64,000 nucleotides of DNA from Firmicutes bacterium TM09-10. Lineage in GTDB: Bacteria; Bacillota; Clostridia; Lachnospirales; Lachnospiraceae. The stretch is from the NCBI GenBank assembly GCA_003481005.1, contig QUKC01000005.1, positions 394 through 64,393 on the forward strand, given 5' to 3'. The translations under genes and the position numbers were made by a program. This document shows positions 53,417-62,635 of this stretch, piece by piece (the first letter of the stretch is position 1; every line of letters begins with the position of its first letter). The notes under the pieces are model-generated. The model did no database searches, had not been told where the DNA came from, and saw only the letters and a program-made list of their open reading frames with translations.

Positions 53417-54544
53417 TTATTCCTCCCCATACCGCGGCGTCATGTCGTACCAGTCGTCCCAGATCGCAGGGTAATTATAACTCATCGCCAGTGTCCTGAT
53501 CTCATCAAACGCCTGCCCATAATTTTCCGGATGCAGTTCATTTTCACCGGTTGCAAAGCACTCCGTAATATATCGGCAGACATTTTTATGATAATGCATA
53601 TAGTCCGCATAATTGTTCAGATTACAGATAATATCTTCTTTTCCCAGAAAATTGAACACATGGACATTTTCATAGTTCAACAATCGTTCCGTCATATATT
53701 CCAGTCTGCCAATGACCGCCTCCAGCTCCTTTTCCCGCGTTACATCGTTCCAGAACAGAATACTGTAGGGGGGATAAAAAATATAAAACTCCGTCTCCGG
53801 ATGGGCTTCAATATACGGAAGAATATTTTTCTGCAGATTTTCCTCCACTGCATCCTTAAAATAATCCGCCGCAAGCGCTTCCTCTTCCTGCTTTTCCTCT
53901 GCCGCCTCGTAGTACATCAGCACGTTTGCCTTGTTATAATATTCATCCGTCCACCACGGCTTATACAGCTCCGCCCAGTCCGACGCATCCTTTCGATCCG
54001 CCAAAGGGCGCAGAATGTAATCCAGCAGCACATCCTTGTTCAACAGATATGGAACATCATTGAACACGTTATCATCATACAGATAATCCGTAACCGGAAA
54101 CTTGGTTTCCTCCGGATCTGCTGAAAATGTGGACTGATCCACCGCCATGTACACAGCCTTGACCTGATCGCCTTTCGCGTCAAATACCAGCTGCATGATG
54201 TTGGACAGATCCTTCGGATAAGAACCGTTATAGGAAAGCTTCTGGGTTTTCATTCCCATCAGCTCCTCAAACCAGTCCGTGTTAAAGCTTGCAGTCATCG
54301 AGGAACCGATCAAAATGCTATCGTAATCCATATGCTTTGCCAATCCCGGATTCTGATTGACCTGGTTATCCACCAGATACGGGAACCACGCAAGGGGCTT
54401 ATGATACTGAAAAAAAGGATCGACCCAGATCACCAGTGCCATACATCCAGTCAGTCCTGCCAGAAAAATGCCCAGAAAACCGGCAAGCCAGCGTTTCGGC
54501 TGCATTTTTTTCTGCTTTTTTTCTTTTCCTTCGTTTTCTTCCAT
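53417..54544 (-). CDS. Membrane-anchored SGNH/AlgX-like protein
   Basis: This 375-residue protein has a Lys/Glu-rich start, one membrane helix (WLAGFLGIFLAGLTGCMALVIWV) and an extracytoplasmic domain with SILIGSSMTASFN, the SGNH serine block, and a late ELHPENYGQAFDE segment that may hold the catalytic histidine. Such proteins (DltD/AlgX-like) work with MBOAT acyltransferases in O-acylation of polymers, and an MBOAT gene lies next door. I chose the ATG at 54544 (GGAG upstream); an earlier frame passes through a strong palindrome. Confidence 0.75.
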   Translation of the reverse strand: MEENEGKEKKQKKMQPKRWLAGFLGIFLAGLTGCMALVIWVDPFFQYHKPLAWFPYLVDNQVNQNPGLAKHMDYDSILIGSSMTASFNTDWFEELMGMKTQKLSYNGSYPKDLSNIMQLVFDAKGDQVKAVYMAVDQSTFSADPEETKFPVTDYLYDDNVFNDVPYLLNKDVLLDYILRPLADRKDASDWAELYKPWWTDEYYNKANVLMYYEAAEEKQEEEALAADYFKDAVEENLQKNILPYIEAHPETEFYIFYPPYSILFWNDVTREKELEAVIGRLEYMTERLLNYENVHVFNFLGKEDIICNLNNYADYMHYHKNVCRYITECFATGENELHPENYGQAFDEIRTLAMSYNYPAIWDDWYDMTPRYGEE

Positions 54545-54557
54545 TCTAATCTCCATT

Positions 54558-54640
54558 CCGCAGGCGTCTTGCGCCGAAGGAATCGCGAGCAGAACTTCCA
54601 GTTCTGCTCTGCGATCATAGCTACTTTGTGACGCCTGCGG
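54558..54640. other. Large nested palindrome
   Basis: An outer perfect 11-bp repeat CCGCAGGCGTC/GACGCCTGCGG (54558-54568, 54630-54640) encloses an inner perfect 9-bp hairpin AGCAGAACT-TCC-AGTTCTGCT (54588-54608) with a further CGC/GCG pair. There is no T-run. It lies in the 5' region of the SGNH gene, just downstream of a terminator. Confidence 0.6.
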
Positions 54641-54656
54641 CACAAATAGCAGTGCG

Positions 54657-54683
54657 AAAAATAAGCAATCACGCTTATTTTTT
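54657..54683 (-). terminator. Terminator of the MBOAT gene
   Basis: AAAAATAAGC-AATCAC-GCTTATTTTT. On the minus strand the T-run forms the descending arm. It lies about 35 nt after the MBOAT stop. Confidence 0.65.
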
Positions 54684-54715
54684 CACACTACTCCTCAATT
54701 TAAGCCAAACATCCT

Positions 54716-56311
54716 CTAAAACCGATAATACAAAAAGCTGCTTACACTGCTTAATGACACCACACACCAGATCATCAGAAATGCTGTCACAAACATATTT
54801 TTCCCGTTCGGTTCAAAGCTCTTTTCCCGCTCACCTGCGTTGCGTGCAAAAAAGACGAGCCAAAGCGCCACTGCCAAAAAACCAAAGCATAAGTACAGCT
54901 CGTTTCCCGGCAGACGATCCAGATGTAAAATCTTGATCACATACCAAAACTCTTCCAAATTGAACGCCTCTGTGATCTGAACCGCCGGAGCTGCAAAGCC
55001 ACCGCCGATTAACCGTCCGACAAACTCACCTGCCTGTGACAGATTTGCAGAGCGGAACAGCATCCATGTAAAGTTCAAAAACAGGAAGGTCAGAGCGACG
55101 CAAAGCACATGTTGGACTGCAGAAAATACACCGGATTTTTTCGTTCCACTTTGAGCATGCACATCCGCCGCACACTGCTGCCATGGCTGCCTCCGCTGCC
55201 GTGGTTGCTTTCGCTGCCATGCCCGAGTAACCAGATACAGCGCACCATGCAGCGCTCCCCACAGGACAAAGTTCCAGCCTGCGCCGTGCCAGATTCCGCT
55301 GACCAGAAATACAATAAATAAGTTCAAATACATCCGCGCTGTACCTTTCCGGTTGCCGCCCAGCGGAATGTATACATATTTTCTCAGGAAACGGTTCAAC
55401 GTAATATGCCAGCGTTTCCAAAATTCAATGATGTTGGACGCCTTGTAGGGAGAATCGAAGTTCACCGGCAGCTCCATGCCAAGCATATGAGCAATGCCCC
55501 GCCCCATATCGCAATAACCGCTGAAATCGAAGTACAGCTGCAGCGTATAAAACAGCATCACCAGCCAGGCATCCGTGCCGGACAGCCCTGCCACATTGCC
55601 ATAGCCTGCATCCACCGCCTTGCCGAAGGTATCCGCAAGCAGCACCTTTTTTGACAGCCCCAGCGCAAACAGATACAGTCCGCCGGAAAACTTTGCCCAA
55701 TCCAGACGCTGCCGACCGATTTGCCGATACTGCGGCAGCATTTCCTGCGCATTAACAATCGGTCCGGACGACACATATGGGAAAAAGGAAACGAACAGGA
55801 CATATTCCCTCAGGCTGCACGCCCCAACCTCTCCTTTATAAGCATCTGCCAGAAATCCAATCTGCTGAAAGGTAAAAAAACTGATACCAAGGGGCAATGC
55901 AAGCTGCAGAATCGGATCCTCCAGCCCTTTCATCTGACTCCAGCCAGCCGATATTGCATTAAAATATTTAAAAAAGCAAAGTAATGCAAGATTTCCTGCA
56001 ATTCCAATTCCTAACAAAAGTCTTTTCCGGGAGCTGTCACGTTCCATCCCATACTCTGCGCGCTCCATAGCACTCCCGGAAACACGCTCTGTAACACGCC
56101 CAATGCCACGCTCTATGGCGCGAAAAAAAGCATAATTCCATGCAATACTGCCCAGCAGCAGCAACAGATAATACGGACTCGCTGCTCCGTAAAACCACAG
56201 GGAAAAGCCGATCAGCCAGAGCTGCAAAAGCTTCTGGCGTTTTAGCCCCCAGAAGCCCAGCAGACACAGCGGAAAGAACAGCAGGATAAAAATATATGAC
56301 TGAAATAACAT
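54716..56311 (-). CDS. MBOAT family O-acyltransferase (AlgI/DltB-like)
   Basis: This 531-residue membrane protein has about ten helices and the MBOAT core: FDFSGYCDMGRGIAHMLG, FWKRWHITLNRFLRKYVYIPLGG and VSGIWHGAGWNFVLWGALHG with the catalytic histidine. It transfers an acyl group (usually acetyl) across the membrane to an extracytoplasmic polymer. A poorly conserved loop (about 385-415) is long and basic. It starts 2 nt after the FkbH-like gene. Confidence 0.92.
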   Translation of the reverse strand: MLFQSYIFILLFFPLCLLGFWGLKRQKLLQLWLIGFSLWFYGAASPYYLLLLLGSIAWNYAFFRAIERGIGRVTERVSGSAMERAEYGMERDSSRKRLLLGIGIAGNLALLCFFKYFNAISAGWSQMKGLEDPILQLALPLGISFFTFQQIGFLADAYKGEVGACSLREYVLFVSFFPYVSSGPIVNAQEMLPQYRQIGRQRLDWAKFSGGLYLFALGLSKKVLLADTFGKAVDAGYGNVAGLSGTDAWLVMLFYTLQLYFDFSGYCDMGRGIAHMLGMELPVNFDSPYKASNIIEFWKRWHITLNRFLRKYVYIPLGGNRKGTARMYLNLFIVFLVSGIWHGAGWNFVLWGALHGALYLVTRAWQRKQPRQRRQPWQQCAADVHAQSGTKKSGVFSAVQHVLCVALTFLFLNFTWMLFRSANLSQAGEFVGRLIGGGFAAPAVQITEAFNLEEFWYVIKILHLDRLPGNELYLCFGFLAVALWLVFFARNAGEREKSFEPNGKNMFVTAFLMIWCVVSLSSVSSFLYYRF

Positions 56312-56313
56312 AC

Positions 56314-58095
56314 TCAGCTCTCCACTTCGATCACATGGTTTCGTTTTTCATAGCCTGCTGTATTCAGCTTCCAGACACTGTTTCCAGCCTCATCCTCCGA
56401 ACACTTTTCAAAGCCCAGCTCTCCGTAGAATTTCCGTACCATGTTGTTTTTCGCCGTCGGATAATAGTATCCGTAAATTTCTCCGATTCCTGCTTCCTGA
56501 CACCGTTCCACAAGCTCATCCAGCATTGCAAGCTCCATATCCCGTTTCAGGACGCGGCAACTCATCAGCCACAGGCGGATATGCGCTGCTTTCTCTTCCT
56601 TTTGGGCGATCACAACAGAAACAACGCCGTTATCCCCGAACTTATCCTCCAGCTTTCCATATAAGGTAATATAAGAATCATCCGCCGCCATTTGTTCAAT
56701 CTGTGCCTGTGTCATACGCTGTGTTGTTAAATTGAACTGATTGCTCTTATTGGTCAGCTGTGCGATTCTTGCCATGTAAACCGGTTCAAAGCTTCGGATC
56801 GTGGCTTTCATATCCAGGGATTTCAAATACTCTGCATAGTCCGCAAAGGATGCCTGCGCCTTTTCGCGCTTCAAATTCGCCTGATACATCTCATTTCGCT
56901 TGCGGTCATCCTCCGAAAGCGACGTCACTTCAAAATAGCCACCGCGATCCAGCACGCGGATATAATCCTCCGGTTTGCCGATCTCGGGCGCAGTCACGCC
57001 GGGTGCCTGCTGCCGCACAATCTCCCGCTCTGCCGGATTATCATCTGCAAACACAAGGCTATCCGGCAAAATGTTCAGCTGATGCGCAATTTCCAGAATA
57101 TTCCGGCTCTTCGGCTCCCAATTTGCCGCAATGATCAGGAAATCCTCCGGCTTCAGCACCCCTGCCGGATGATTCAAGCCTGCAAGTGCATTTTCCTCTT
57201 CATTCTTGGATGCGACGTTCAACATCACGCCATAGTCTTTCAGTGACTTCACATAGGACTGAAATTCCGCATAAACCTGTCCCAGATTCGTTTCCTGTCC
57301 AATTTCCAGATTCTCCGGACCGTCATCCCCGACAATACCTCCCCAGAGCGTATTGTCCAGATCCAGCACCAGCGATTTTTTATTTTTGCCGTAAAGCGAC
57401 TTCATGATATTCGCAACGTTGTGTGCCATCCACGGAATCGCCTTCAGGCACAAACTATACTTGTACATGTGCCAGAAAAACGGCGCAGACCATTCATCCA
57501 GACCATATGCCGCAGACTGATAGCAGATATCATTGATCAGGAAATTTTGATGCCCTGCCGCATAATCTGCAAACATCTGGTTCATCCGGTTCACATACCA
57601 GGTTCTGCCATGAAAATCCGCACCATCCTGATTTCCCATCAAACGGTAATAGGGAAGTTCAAAGTTGTCCTGAATGATCGGACAATGCCAGGTATCCGCC
57701 AGCTTCTCCCACATCACCTGAAAATGTTCAAATTCCGATCTGAGCTTGTCTTCCACCTGTTCCCGGGAATCCTTTACCTCCGGCAGACTGCGCAGGTTCC
57801 GAAAGCTCGTATGAATATAAACCAGATCCGGTCCAAACGCGTTCAATTCTTCATTGCCGAACATCGCATCTTCCCAGTACATTCCGTACTCCGATTCATA
57901 AAAGGTCGGTTCAATTCCCTGATTCAGCAAAAACAGCTCCAGAATCCGGATAATATCATGGGTCGTAGAGCCTCCCAGCACCGCGATCTTCTTCGGAATC
58001 CGCTGGGTGTTCTCCTCCAGCAGACGACGCTTCAAGCTCTTTGATTTTTTTAAAATATATTCACTGTCAAATGGATATTCCAGTTCGTGCAGCAT
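56314..58095 (-). CDS. FkbH-like HAD-IIIC protein with N-terminal SGNH-like and C-terminal GNAT domains
   Basis: This 593-residue protein has an SGNH/GDSL-like N-terminus (KIAVLGGSTTHD), a HAD-IIIC core (SLVLDLDNTLWGGIVGDDG, residues about 230-250) and a C-terminal GNAT-like region (LWLMSCRVLKRDMELAMLDE). FkbH relatives load glyceryl or acyl groups on carrier proteins; others support O-acylation. Next to MBOAT it may supply or process the acyl donor. The ATG at 58095 has AAAGGA 8 nt upstream. No carrier protein was seen. Confidence 0.82.
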   Translation of the reverse strand: MLHELEYPFDSEYILKKSKSLKRRLLEENTQRIPKKIAVLGGSTTHDIIRILELFLLNQGIEPTFYESEYGMYWEDAMFGNEELNAFGPDLVYIHTSFRNLRSLPEVKDSREQVEDKLRSEFEHFQVMWEKLADTWHCPIIQDNFELPYYRLMGNQDGADFHGRTWYVNRMNQMFADYAAGHQNFLINDICYQSAAYGLDEWSAPFFWHMYKYSLCLKAIPWMAHNVANIMKSLYGKNKKSLVLDLDNTLWGGIVGDDGPENLEIGQETNLGQVYAEFQSYVKSLKDYGVMLNVASKNEEENALAGLNHPAGVLKPEDFLIIAANWEPKSRNILEIAHQLNILPDSLVFADDNPAEREIVRQQAPGVTAPEIGKPEDYIRVLDRGGYFEVTSLSEDDRKRNEMYQANLKREKAQASFADYAEYLKSLDMKATIRSFEPVYMARIAQLTNKSNQFNLTTQRMTQAQIEQMAADDSYITLYGKLEDKFGDNGVVSVVIAQKEEKAAHIRLWLMSCRVLKRDMELAMLDELVERCQEAGIGEIYGYYYPTAKNNMVRKFYGELGFEKCSEDEAGNSVWKLNTAGYEKRNHVIEVES

Positions 58096-58394
58096 AAGTG
58101 TGTTCCTTTCTGTGGTTCTGATACTCTTTATCATACTACAAATCCCTGCTTTTTAACAAGCAGGGATTGGTAACCGTCTAATTTTCAGGAATTTAACATG
58201 CATTTCTCGCCAAATCAATTACCAATATTATCTGTGAACTTCCTGAAAAATTAACTCTCGACGACTTTCAGGTTTAGTCCTGAGAGTCATCAGTGCTACG
58301 AACGCAATAAAGTTCTTTGCGTCAGTCTTGTTCCCTTTGCATGGATTTTCGTTACATCCTCCCATGTTTCCGCAAAAAGAACTGTACCAATCTG
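58096..58394. other. AT-rich intergenic region with inverted repeats
   Basis: It holds a perfect palindrome (58141-58168), an inverted repeat TAATTTTCAGGAA/TTCCTGAAAAATTA (58179-58191 and 58240-58253) and ACGCAA/TTGCGT. A TTGTTA-18-TATGAT promoter for the FkbH-like gene overlaps the first. Nothing else is recognised. Confidence 0.5.
58141..58168. promoter_or_regulatory. Palindrome overlapping the FkbH-operon promoter
   Basis: AATCCCTGCTT and AAGCAGGGATT form a perfect 11-bp inverted repeat with a 6-nt loop. On the minus strand TTGTTA (the -35) lies at its centre and TATGAT just beyond. It could be an operator or a terminator without a T-run. Confidence 0.45.
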
Positions 58395-59099
58395 CTAAAT
58401 AAATTTTCTTACTATTTTACTTTTTCGAATAAGCCATGTACATACAAAGCTAAACAGCAAAATACAGCAGATATAAACAGAGCATGCAAATATTCCGAAT
58501 GTCCGATCTGCCAGCTGCAAATACAGCTTCAGGAATAGCTTCCGACCGATATGCTCCAGTAAGTATACGCCAAATGCACAGCTGCCCAGACATGCTATGA
58601 TCCCGGCTCCTCTGATATTCGTATGCATTACAAAAAATCTGCGGACGCCAAGATAGACTGCACAAGCCATCAGCGGGATCATAAGATTCAATACGGATCA
58701 TAGAATATCCCGTAAACTGTCCGACGATAGACATTCCGACTTTAATGATCAGCCCCAATCCCAGAAAATATTTCATGCAATCCAAATCCACATTTCTTGC
58801 AATTGCCCCAAGAAATGGAAGCATCATCAAAATTCCTATATATTCATACAGGTACCAGTAAGAAGCCTGAATCTCATTTTTCAGCAGCTTCTCCACAAAT
58901 GCCATTGCTGAAAATGTATCCTGATTCCATGCAAAGCACTGCAGGCCATACATCAGCGCAGAAAAAGCAACTAATACTACAAGCATTCTGGAAATTCTCT
59001 TTTTAAAGATCACACTCCAGCTCTCGGCTTTTGGAATCAACAATGCGCCTGTGATCATCATAAATAATAGAACATTAATTCTGCAAATTTTTTATTCAC
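58395..59099 (-). pseudogene. Decayed acyltransferase-3 family gene
   Basis: Two frames together give most of a membrane acyltransferase: one (58450-59061) begins MMITGALLIPKAESW and has five helices, the other (58395-58691) continues with helices and ends IRKSKIVRKFI. The shift lies at about 58690. Upstream a good ribosome binding site (AAGGAG) precedes GTG at 59099, but that frame stops after about 14 codons. The N-terminal helices with the conserved histidine region are missing. So there is an N-terminal deletion and a frameshift. The gene is probably inactive, unless it is a sequencing error. Confidence 0.75.
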
Positions 59100-59156
59100 A
59101 CTGTTCTCCTTTATTTTTATGCTGGATTCATCCTATCTGTAATTGTTATCTGATAT

Positions 59157-60686
59157 TCATTCCGTTGTCGTAACCATGTCTTTTCCATAAAAGTTTCCGA
59201 CAACTCTATTGGTAAATGCTTCCGGATTTTTGATGACCGGCATATGCATCAATGGCCCCTGCTCCGGATTTGTCGGACACAGATATGCTTCTTTAATGGA
59301 ATCATCCCGCAATATTCTTTCCTGGGATTCCATTTGTTCCTTAAAATCTGCTGCCTGACCGCTTGCAATATAACTGCAGGAGCTGTAAAATAACGAATCC
59401 TTCAGATTTCCCCTAAATACCAGGCACAGAACCAGGCAAACAAATACCGCCGGAACTGTGATACATTTATGATAAATTTCTCTTCTTTTCAGAGTATGAC
59501 GCAGTTCCAGTTTCCGCAAGATCCAGCCCTCTACATAGATAACGGAGGAAACTGACGTTAAAATAAACGTCAGATATTCCATCGTTCCAGGTCCTCCGGA
59601 CACCTCCGTTGCTGCATAGAGCTCCGGTGCATACATTGCCGCATACACGCCAAACATATAGCCAACCCATAATACCGGATATTTAAACTCGAATTTCAAT
59701 TTTGCTTCTGAAAGACATTCCCATGCTACGACTGCCACAAAGAATAACAGCACAAATAAAAGTGGAGTCTCCCTCCAATAATTTACTACATTTACAGCCC
59801 CCTGCCACAACGCTTCTACAATCGTGAAAGCTGCTTTTCCTACGCTGAAGCCCATCTGCTCTCCGCCTACTCTGGCTGCATTTCCGGGTGCTGTAACCTG
59901 AAAGTACAAAGCGATCATTCCGGCAAATGTCGGGAATGCAAACACCCCTGCACGCTTTTTATTTTTCACGATCACAAACATCAATACATAACTGAATAAA
60001 ACCAGAAATGCCGAATAATAGCTGCTCCCTCCGATTGCGATCATTCCCAAAACAGAAAAGATAATATATCTGAATTTGTCCGTTCTTAAATATTTCAGTA
60101 AAAATCCAATCAAAAGCATTGCCAAAACATGGGGCATCATATAGTGGATTACTCCAACATACCAGTACATACCGATTCCGGAGCTTGGAATCCATTGATA
60201 AAACATCAGCAGAATCAATAATGTGACTACTCCGCCTTCATACCATTTTAAGCCAAAATAGTTTGTAAAAAACTCATGTACCATATAATAAGTGGCTGCA
60301 ATCATTGCCAGTGTCCAGAACACAGGTACGATCCAAAAACTTCTGTATACAAAGGCCTCCGGCATCAGCGTAAATATAAAAACACTGAACCAGTCTCCAT
60401 TCCAGACCTGGCACATCTGCTTTGTCGTTTCCAGACCTGTCCGAAACACTTCGATCACAGAATGCGTATGAAGCCACGTCTGATGGCTTGCTGCAGAATA
60501 TCCGTAGTCGTCCCCCGAAGGTCTGGCGATAAACGCCAATAACCAGTTGGGCACCATCGACGCTAAAAACACGATTCCCACAGCTGCTGCCATTTTCTTT
60601 ATACTAATCCATTCTGCCAGTTTCTTCACCGTAAAAGCCTCCGTTTTTTCTGTCTTTTCAGTTTTATCTGTGCTTTTATTCCCCAT
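59157..60686 (-). CDS. DUF6056-like polytopic membrane protein
   Basis: This 509-residue protein has a polar Lys/Thr-rich N-terminus, about ten helices and an early extracytoplasmic motif ARPSGDDYGYSAASHQTWLH. GDDY is typical of DUF6056-type proteins, thought to resemble GT-C transferases (family named from memory). VTAPGNAAR and MYAPELYAATEVSGG are shared with the next gene, so the two are paralogues. The ATG has no well-spaced ribosome binding site (GGAG directly abuts it), so translation may be coupled to the upstream gene, 6 nt away. Confidence 0.65.
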   Translation of the reverse strand: MGNKSTDKTEKTEKTEAFTVKKLAEWISIKKMAAAVGIVFLASMVPNWLLAFIARPSGDDYGYSAASHQTWLHTHSVIEVFRTGLETTKQMCQVWNGDWFSVFIFTLMPEAFVYRSFWIVPVFWTLAMIAATYYMVHEFFTNYFGLKWYEGGVVTLLILLMFYQWIPSSGIGMYWYVGVIHYMMPHVLAMLLIGFLLKYLRTDKFRYIIFSVLGMIAIGGSSYYSAFLVLFSYVLMFVIVKNKKRAGVFAFPTFAGMIALYFQVTAPGNAARVGGEQMGFSVGKAAFTIVEALWQGAVNVVNYWRETPLLFVLLFFVAVVAWECLSEAKLKFEFKYPVLWVGYMFGVYAAMYAPELYAATEVSGGPGTMEYLTFILTSVSSVIYVEGWILRKLELRHTLKRREIYHKCITVPAVFVCLVLCLVFRGNLKDSLFYSSCSYIASGQAADFKEQMESQERILRDDSIKEAYLCPTNPEQGPLMHMPVIKNPEAFTNRVVGNFYGKDMVTTTE

Positions 60687-60692
60687 CTCCGA

Positions 60693-62630
60693 TCACTTAT
60701 CCAACTCTTCATAATAACGAATTTTATTTTTTCCGTAATACTCCGCCGTTCCAAATCTCCAGGTTTCGATTTCATCTGTCGTAAACAGCTCCGGAGTTTT
60801 CGGCGGCTCCTGGATTAAAATCAGAGCTTCGTCCGAATTTTTAATGGTCACAATATTCTGTTCTATTGCATCTGCGTATGCCTGTGCTTCGCCGCTCCTG
60901 ACTGCATTTACAATTGCTGCAGAAGTTATTTCTTTCGGCGATGCCAGGGATACCAGTAAAAAGCATATCACTGTCATTCCTGTACAAAAACCATACCATT
61001 TTAAATGAGAATCGGCGTTCCAGTACAGTTTTTGTTTTTTCTGAATCCATCCGATCCAGTAAAATTCAAGAACAACGGTCAAAATCAAAAACATATCATA
61101 CATAATGTTTTCAATTCTTCCCGTTCCCCACTGTCCGAGTGCAAACAGCTGCGGTGCATACATTGCAGAAAGGAAACAGTATCCTGCCAAAGTAATGACT
61201 CCCGGAAGCGGAAATCCAAACTCTGTTTTAGCGGCTATTGTCCACAAAACAGGAAGTGCCATTAAAATCAAAAATACCCAGAAAATCCCGGTCCAGTCTC
61301 CTGCGATATCCTGCATACACAGTACAAAGGATTTTAAAATAGAACCAACTGCACCATAGGATACGATCTCACCGGATTTTCCCTGCCTGATCCAGTTTCC
61401 CGGCGCTGCTATATTGACACAAAACGCAATCAGCATAACTCCTCCGGGAACCGCCAGATACTTTAACAAATCCTTTCGTTTTCTCCACAACAAAATCAAG
61501 ATCACATATACTGTAACCACATTTCCGATCAACGCCGTCACAAGATTTCCGCCGCCAACCATAACTGCCATCCATGCTGCCAATACACTATACAGCACTC
61601 TTTTTTCTTTTCCGACAATTGCATGTATCAGAAATGCCGTGAATAAAAGCAAAAAGCTGAATGCTCCGGTATAATGAATTCCTCCGTTCCACCAGTAAAA
61701 AGCAGATACTTTGGCCGGCGCAAGCTGCAACGCCAAAATTGCCAGCAGACAGCCCAGAATCCCTGCCTCCTTTTTTCCGGCTCCAAACAATGTGTGAAAG
61801 AATTGATAAGAAAAACTTAGCACAGCTGTGCTCAATAACCCGGACAACAACGCTGGGGTCAAATGATAATACTGTTCTCCCCAGATTCCTGGCTGAAGTG
61901 CCATGAGAAAAATGGAAGAAAATGTTCCCTGCCAGCTTCCAAAGGCATCTGCCACTGTTTTACATGCGCCGCTAAACGCACCTAAAACGCCTTTTCCATG
62001 CATCCATGCCAGATGACTGTTTGCACCATATTCAAAATCATCTCCCTGTGGATAAACATACTTCCCGGACCATGCAAGCATAAGCCAGGTAATAAAGAGC
62101 ACTACGAGTAAGACTGAAAACAGCCATTTCCAGTCATCTTTCTTTTCCACTGTTTCTTTTTTCAACACATGACCACAAATCCAGCCGGTTCCATCCATCA
62201 CAACTGCAATCCACCAAAGGGTTGTCAAAATCTGAAGAAAAACTCTGACAGAATTAACAGATTCCATATCTCCGATTCTGACTACAACAGCCTGATAACA
62301 AAACCATACGGAAGCCGTTCCAAAGAATATCCGAAGCAGAGCCCCCTCATATAAACTTCGATCTGAAATTCTGACTGCAATCACGATAGCAACTAAAATT
62401 GCCGCTGCTGTCAGGAACAAATGAAATACACCGAACCATTTTTCTGCATAATAGATAAAATAATAGGCAGATACAGCCGGCACTTTAAATACAGAATAAG
62501 AAACAACCTGATCCTGTGCTCCCAATGCCAAAAACAGGAGCAGCGGAAGCAATATTGCTCCCGCTATCCACCACACTTTATTTCGTACCGTTCTCTTTTC
62601 CAGATTCATTTTTCGTTTTCTACTTTCCAC
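60693..62630 (-). CDS. DUF6056-like polytopic membrane protein, long paralogue
   Basis: This 645-residue protein has about 13 helices. The motif PQGDDFEYGANSHLAWMH aligns with the GDDY block of the neighbour, and IAAPGNWIRQG and SAMYAPQLFALGQWGTGR align as well. It has an extra ~150 residues with four helices at the N-terminus. The GTG at 62630 follows AAGG closely; an ATG at 62609 is the alternative. A lipid-linked sugar transferase role is only suggested. Confidence 0.65.
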   Translation of the reverse strand: MESRKRKMNLEKRTVRNKVWWIAGAILLPLLLFLALGAQDQVVSYSVFKVPAVSAYYFIYYAEKWFGVFHLFLTAAAILVAIVIAVRISDRSLYEGALLRIFFGTASVWFCYQAVVVRIGDMESVNSVRVFLQILTTLWWIAVVMDGTGWICGHVLKKETVEKKDDWKWLFSVLLVVLFITWLMLAWSGKYVYPQGDDFEYGANSHLAWMHGKGVLGAFSGACKTVADAFGSWQGTFSSIFLMALQPGIWGEQYYHLTPALLSGLLSTAVLSFSYQFFHTLFGAGKKEAGILGCLLAILALQLAPAKVSAFYWWNGGIHYTGAFSFLLLFTAFLIHAIVGKEKRVLYSVLAAWMAVMVGGGNLVTALIGNVVTVYVILILLWRKRKDLLKYLAVPGGVMLIAFCVNIAAPGNWIRQGKSGEIVSYGAVGSILKSFVLCMQDIAGDWTGIFWVFLILMALPVLWTIAAKTEFGFPLPGVITLAGYCFLSAMYAPQLFALGQWGTGRIENIMYDMFLILTVVLEFYWIGWIQKKQKLYWNADSHLKWYGFCTGMTVICFLLVSLASPKEITSAAIVNAVRSGEAQAYADAIEQNIVTIKNSDEALILIQEPPKTPELFTTDEIETWRFGTAEYYGKNKIRYYEELDK

Positions 62631-62635
62631 TAACC

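Noticed and set aside
58179..58253. Inverted repeat as the ends of an insertion sequence
   Set aside because: Only about 48 nt lie between the arms, no transposase is near and no target duplication was seen.
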